Below, in pieces: positions 4,633 to 6,871 of a stretch of DNA of 6,871 bases. The translations under genes and the position numbers were made by a program. How positions within the stretch are numbered: the stretch's first letter is position 1; each line of letters begins with the position of its first letter. The notes under the pieces were generated by a model, which searched no databases, was not told the origin of the DNA, and saw nothing but the letters and a program-made list of their open reading frames with translations. Source of the stretch: DATKSS01 sp049582065 (GTDB taxonomy: Bacteria; Chloroflexota; Dormibacteria; Dormibacterales; Dormibacteraceae); contig JBAUTF010000217.1 in the NCBI GenBank assembly GCA_049582065.1, positions 1-6,871 of the forward strand, written 5' to 3'.

Positions 4633-6129
4633 ATGACTGTCACAAGGGGCCCTGAGCCGACGATGGCTGCCGGACCTGCCATCGTCACCGACGGGGAGAA
4701 CACGCTCGCGCGCAGTGCGCTCAGCACCTGGGACGCGATCGCAATCTCGGTATCGGTGCTCGCGCCGGGCATGGCCATGCTCCTCAATGTGCCCGGCGTC
4801 GCCCTGGTGGCCGGGGGATCCACACCGCTCGCGTTCCTCCTCGGCGGGATCGGCGTGCTCGCGCTCGCCTTCGTCATCATCGGGTTCACGCGGCGCATGG
4901 CGTCGGCGGGATACGCCTACACGTACGCCTCGCGGAGTATCGGCAAGGAGGGCGGATTCATCGCCGGGTGGCTCTACGCCTTTGGCCTGGCATGCTTCGT
5001 CCCCATGACCATGGCGGGCGTGGCCGGCCTGGCCATCAACCTGCTCGGCCTGAACACCAACCTCTGGTTCCTGTTCTTCCTCATCGGCATGGCGCTCCTC
5101 GTCGTGCTGTCGATCATCCGGATCAAGGTCACAACGACGGTCCAGCTGGTGGTCGGCGCGGTCACCATCGCGGTGATCGTCCTCGTCGACCTCTTCGTCG
5201 TCGGCAAGGGCGGCGCCGGCGGCAACACGCTCGAGCCCTTCACCTTCGGCCACACGGTGTCGGGCGGCTTCAACGGGGTGTTCTACGGGATCATCCTCGG
5301 GGTCACGTCGTACATCGGCTTCGAGACCGCGGCCGACTTCGGCGAGGAGACCTCCAACCCGCGCCGCTCGATCCCGATTGCGATCATCGCCGCCACCGGC
5401 TTCGCAATCGTCTTCTACCTCCTCACGACGTACGCGATCACAGTCGGCTTCGGCGTCAACAACGGAGCGGCAGCCGGGGCCGACTCCTTCGCGCTCAAGA
5501 CAGTCGCCAGCAAGTTCATCGGCGGCCCGTTCCCGACGCTCATCGAGATCGGTGGCATGCTCTCCGCCTTCATCGTCTGTCTGGCGTGCGCCACAGCCGC
5601 GGCGCGCACGCTGTTCGCGATGGGCCGCGAGGGAGTGCTGCCGGGCTGGTTCTCGAAGACGAATCGGCGGTTCAAGACTCCCGTCAACGCCACCGTCACT
5701 GTCGCGTTGGTCGCCACGGCTGCCGCCGCCCTGATCGGATTCGTGTATCCGCAGGCCGCCTTCGGTGGCGCAACAACAACGATCTACTTCTTCTACGCAA
5801 CGCTCGGGACGCTGGCGGTGATCCTCGTCTACGTCATGCTGTGCCTCGGGGGCATGGCCTTTTTCCGGCGCACCAAGGCCAGTTACAACCCGGTGCTGCA
5901 TGCAGTGGTACCGCTGATCGGTGCGGTGGTCTTCGGCGCCGCGTTCTACGGATCGGTGTACCCGCAGCCGCCATTCCCGCTGAACCTGACGCCGTACCTC
6001 ACGGCGCTCTGGCTCGTGATCGGGATCGCCGCGGTGGTTATATTGCGCGTGCAGAATCCGGCTGCCGTGGCGCGCATCGGCTCGATCCTCGGGGAGGAGG
6101 GTGGCGAGGACGCAAAGCTCCTTGGATGA
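4633..6129 (+). CDS. APC-family amino acid/amine permease
   Basis: A 498-residue inner-membrane transporter of the amino acid-polyamine-organocation (APC) superfamily, which imports amino acids or amines by proton symport or exchange. About 12 hydrophobic helices can be marked, roughly at 33-53, 65-85, 108-135, 145-163, 168-190, 215-232, 247-273, 302-330, 352-372, 383-408, 420-440 and 455-472. Helix 1 carries the broken-helix SVLAPGMAM stretch, and ASAGYAYTYASRSIG at 90-104 is the APC signature after helix 2. GFETAADFGEETSNPRRSIP at 229-248 is the strongly conserved loop after helix 6. The N-terminal 30 residues and the Glu/Lys-containing C-terminus should be cytoplasmic. No signal peptide is expected. 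It probably supplies the substrate for the ligase. Its stop overlaps the amidohydrolase start (ATGA, 6126-6129). Substrate specificity cannot be read from the sequence. Confidence 0.95.
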   Translation: MTVTRGPEPTMAAGPAIVTDGENTLARSALSTWDAIAISVSVLAPGMAMLLNVPGVALVAGGSTPLAFLLGGIGVLALAFVIIGFTRRMASAGYAYTYASRSIGKEGGFIAGWLYAFGLACFVPMTMAGVAGLAINLLGLNTNLWFLFFLIGMALLVVLSIIRIKVTTTVQLVVGAVTIAVIVLVDLFVVGKGGAGGNTLEPFTFGHTVSGGFNGVFYGIILGVTSYIGFETAADFGEETSNPRRSIPIAIIAATGFAIVFYLLTTYAITVGFGVNNGAAAGADSFALKTVASKFIGGPFPTLIEIGGMLSAFIVCLACATAAARTLFAMGREGVLPGWFSKTNRRFKTPVNATVTVALVATAAAALIGFVYPQAAFGGATTTIYFFYATLGTLAVILVYVMLCLGGMAFFRRTKASYNPVLHAVVPLIGAVVFGAAFYGSVYPQPPFPLNLTPYLTALWLVIGIAAVVILRVQNPAAVARIGSILGEEGGEDAKLLG

Positions 6130-6871
6130 TCGATGACCACGTCCATCCCTTCCCACTCGCGTTCGAACCGCTGGACCTCGCCTGCTTCACACTCGACGTG
6201 GACGAGGGGGAGGATGCCGACACCAGGCGGCTGAGACTGGCGCCGACGCGGCTGGCGACCGAGATGCTGCGCGTGCGTCTGGCTCGCCACCTGGGATGCA
6301 CACCGGGGGAAGCCGCGGCGGCCCGCGATGACGCGGCTGCCGCGGACTGGCCCGCCTATGTGCGTGCGCTGTTTGCCGACTCGGGAACCGCGGGGATGCT
6401 CATGGACGCCGGGTGGCAGGGCGGTCAGCCTGGCGGCTCTGCAGCGTACGCGGATCTGTCGGGTGTTCCCGTATGGGATCTGGCACGCCTCGAGCCCGTC
6501 ATCGACGCGTTGTTGGCCGAGGGGCGCGGCGCGCGCGAGGTTGTGGACGATGTCGACGCCTTCATGGACAGCCAGGTGCGCGGCGGTGCGGTGGGGTTCA
6601 AGACGGTGCTCGCGTATCGCACCGGATTGGCTGTGGACCCGTCTGCATCGCTGGCGCAGGCTGAGCGTGGACTGGCCACCGACCGTGCAGCTGGCGTGCC
6701 GGTGCGTCGCAGCGGGAAAGCATTGCGCGACCTCCTCTTCCGCCACGCGCTCCGCCGCTGCGCAGAACTGGACCGGCCGCTGCAGGTGCACACAGGGTTC
6801 GGCGACTCGGAGATCCGCCTTGCTGAGTCGGACCCACTGCTGCTCGAGGAGGTGCTGCGCACCGCTGAGGG
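6126..6871 (+). CDS. FluG-like amidohydrolase, C-terminal part beyond the window
   Basis: The first 248 residues of a metal-dependent TIM-barrel amidohydrolase (Amidohydrolase_2 type). HxH is His5-Val-His7 at the first strand. VGFKTVLAYRTGL at about 156-168 places Lys159 where a metal-bridging or active-site Lys may sit. QVHTGFGDSEIRLAESDPL at 220-238 provides His222. The FKT-AYR-GL stretch and HTGFGD followed by a 'P-L-L-L' region closely resemble the N-terminal half of fungal FluG and plant NodGS, which are fused to a GS-like domain. Later strand residues, including the final Asp, lie outside. ATG at 6126 overlaps the permease stop. No good SD lies within normal distance, so translation probably depends on termination-reinitiation. 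With the ligase in the same operon, the likely substrate is a gamma-glutamyl amide or a related product, which is an inference. Confidence 0.85.
   Translation, partial: MIDDHVHPFPLAFEPLDLACFTLDVDEGEDADTRRLRLAPTRLATEMLRVRLARHLGCTPGEAAAARDDAAAADWPAYVRALFADSGTAGMLMDAGWQGGQPGGSAAYADLSGVPVWDLARLEPVIDALLAEGRGAREVVDDVDAFMDSQVRGGAVGFKTVLAYRTGLAVDPSASLAQAERGLATDRAAGVPVRRSGKALRDLLFRHALRRCAELDRPLQVHTGFGDSEIRLAESDPLLLEEVLRTAE

Noticed and set aside
4594..6156. A 520-codon open frame on the minus strand, opposite the permease gene
   Set aside because: It mirrors the GC-rich permease codons and yields Asp/Glu/Arg/His-rich sequence with no fold pattern. The plus strand carries a clear 12-helix permease with a strong SD.

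Overview
This window is almost entirely coding and GC-rich. Its codons strongly favour G or C at the third position, Shine-Dalgarno (SD) sites are clear purine-rich GGAGG types, and neighbouring genes overlap or abut. It looks like an accessory amino-compound metabolism locus from a high-GC bacterium. The style and gene families fit an actinobacterium best, but that is an inference: the window holds no rRNA or other taxonomic marker.

Layout: two transcription units diverge from a 137-bp control region (2060-2196). Leftward (minus strand) are a fold-type-I PLP aminotransferase (848-2059), a single-domain cupin (429-851) and a short-chain dehydrogenase/reductase (SDR) that runs off the left edge (1-428). 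Rightward (plus strand) are an Lrp/AsnC-type regulator (2197-2769), a divergent type I glutamine-synthetase-like ligase (2766-4280), a Dabb-domain small protein (4284-4619), an APC-type amino acid/amine permease (4633-6129) and a FluG-like amidohydrolase that runs off the right edge (6126-6871). No mobile element, RNA gene, CRISPR array or terminator is visible.

How the genes may work together: the Lrp-type protein is the obvious local regulator. A strong plus-strand promoter carries a perfect inverted repeat between its -35 and -10 elements. The permease would import an amino acid or amine. The glutamine-synthetase-like ligase lacks recognisable counterparts of the two acidic residues that form the ammonium site in true glutamine synthetase, so it more likely gamma-glutamylates an organic amine. 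The amidohydrolase resembles the N-terminal half of eukaryotic FluG/NodGS proteins, whose C-terminal half is a glutamine-synthetase-like domain. The locus therefore encodes both halves as separate operon members. The leftward aminotransferase, cupin and SDR could process the carbon skeleton of the same substrate. The substrate cannot be read from the sequence.

The most interesting points are the split FluG-type pair, the missing ammonium site, the operator-like palindrome inside the promoter, and a 9-bp hairpin in the cupin 3' end that buries the SD site of the TTG-started SDR gene, suggesting coupled translation.
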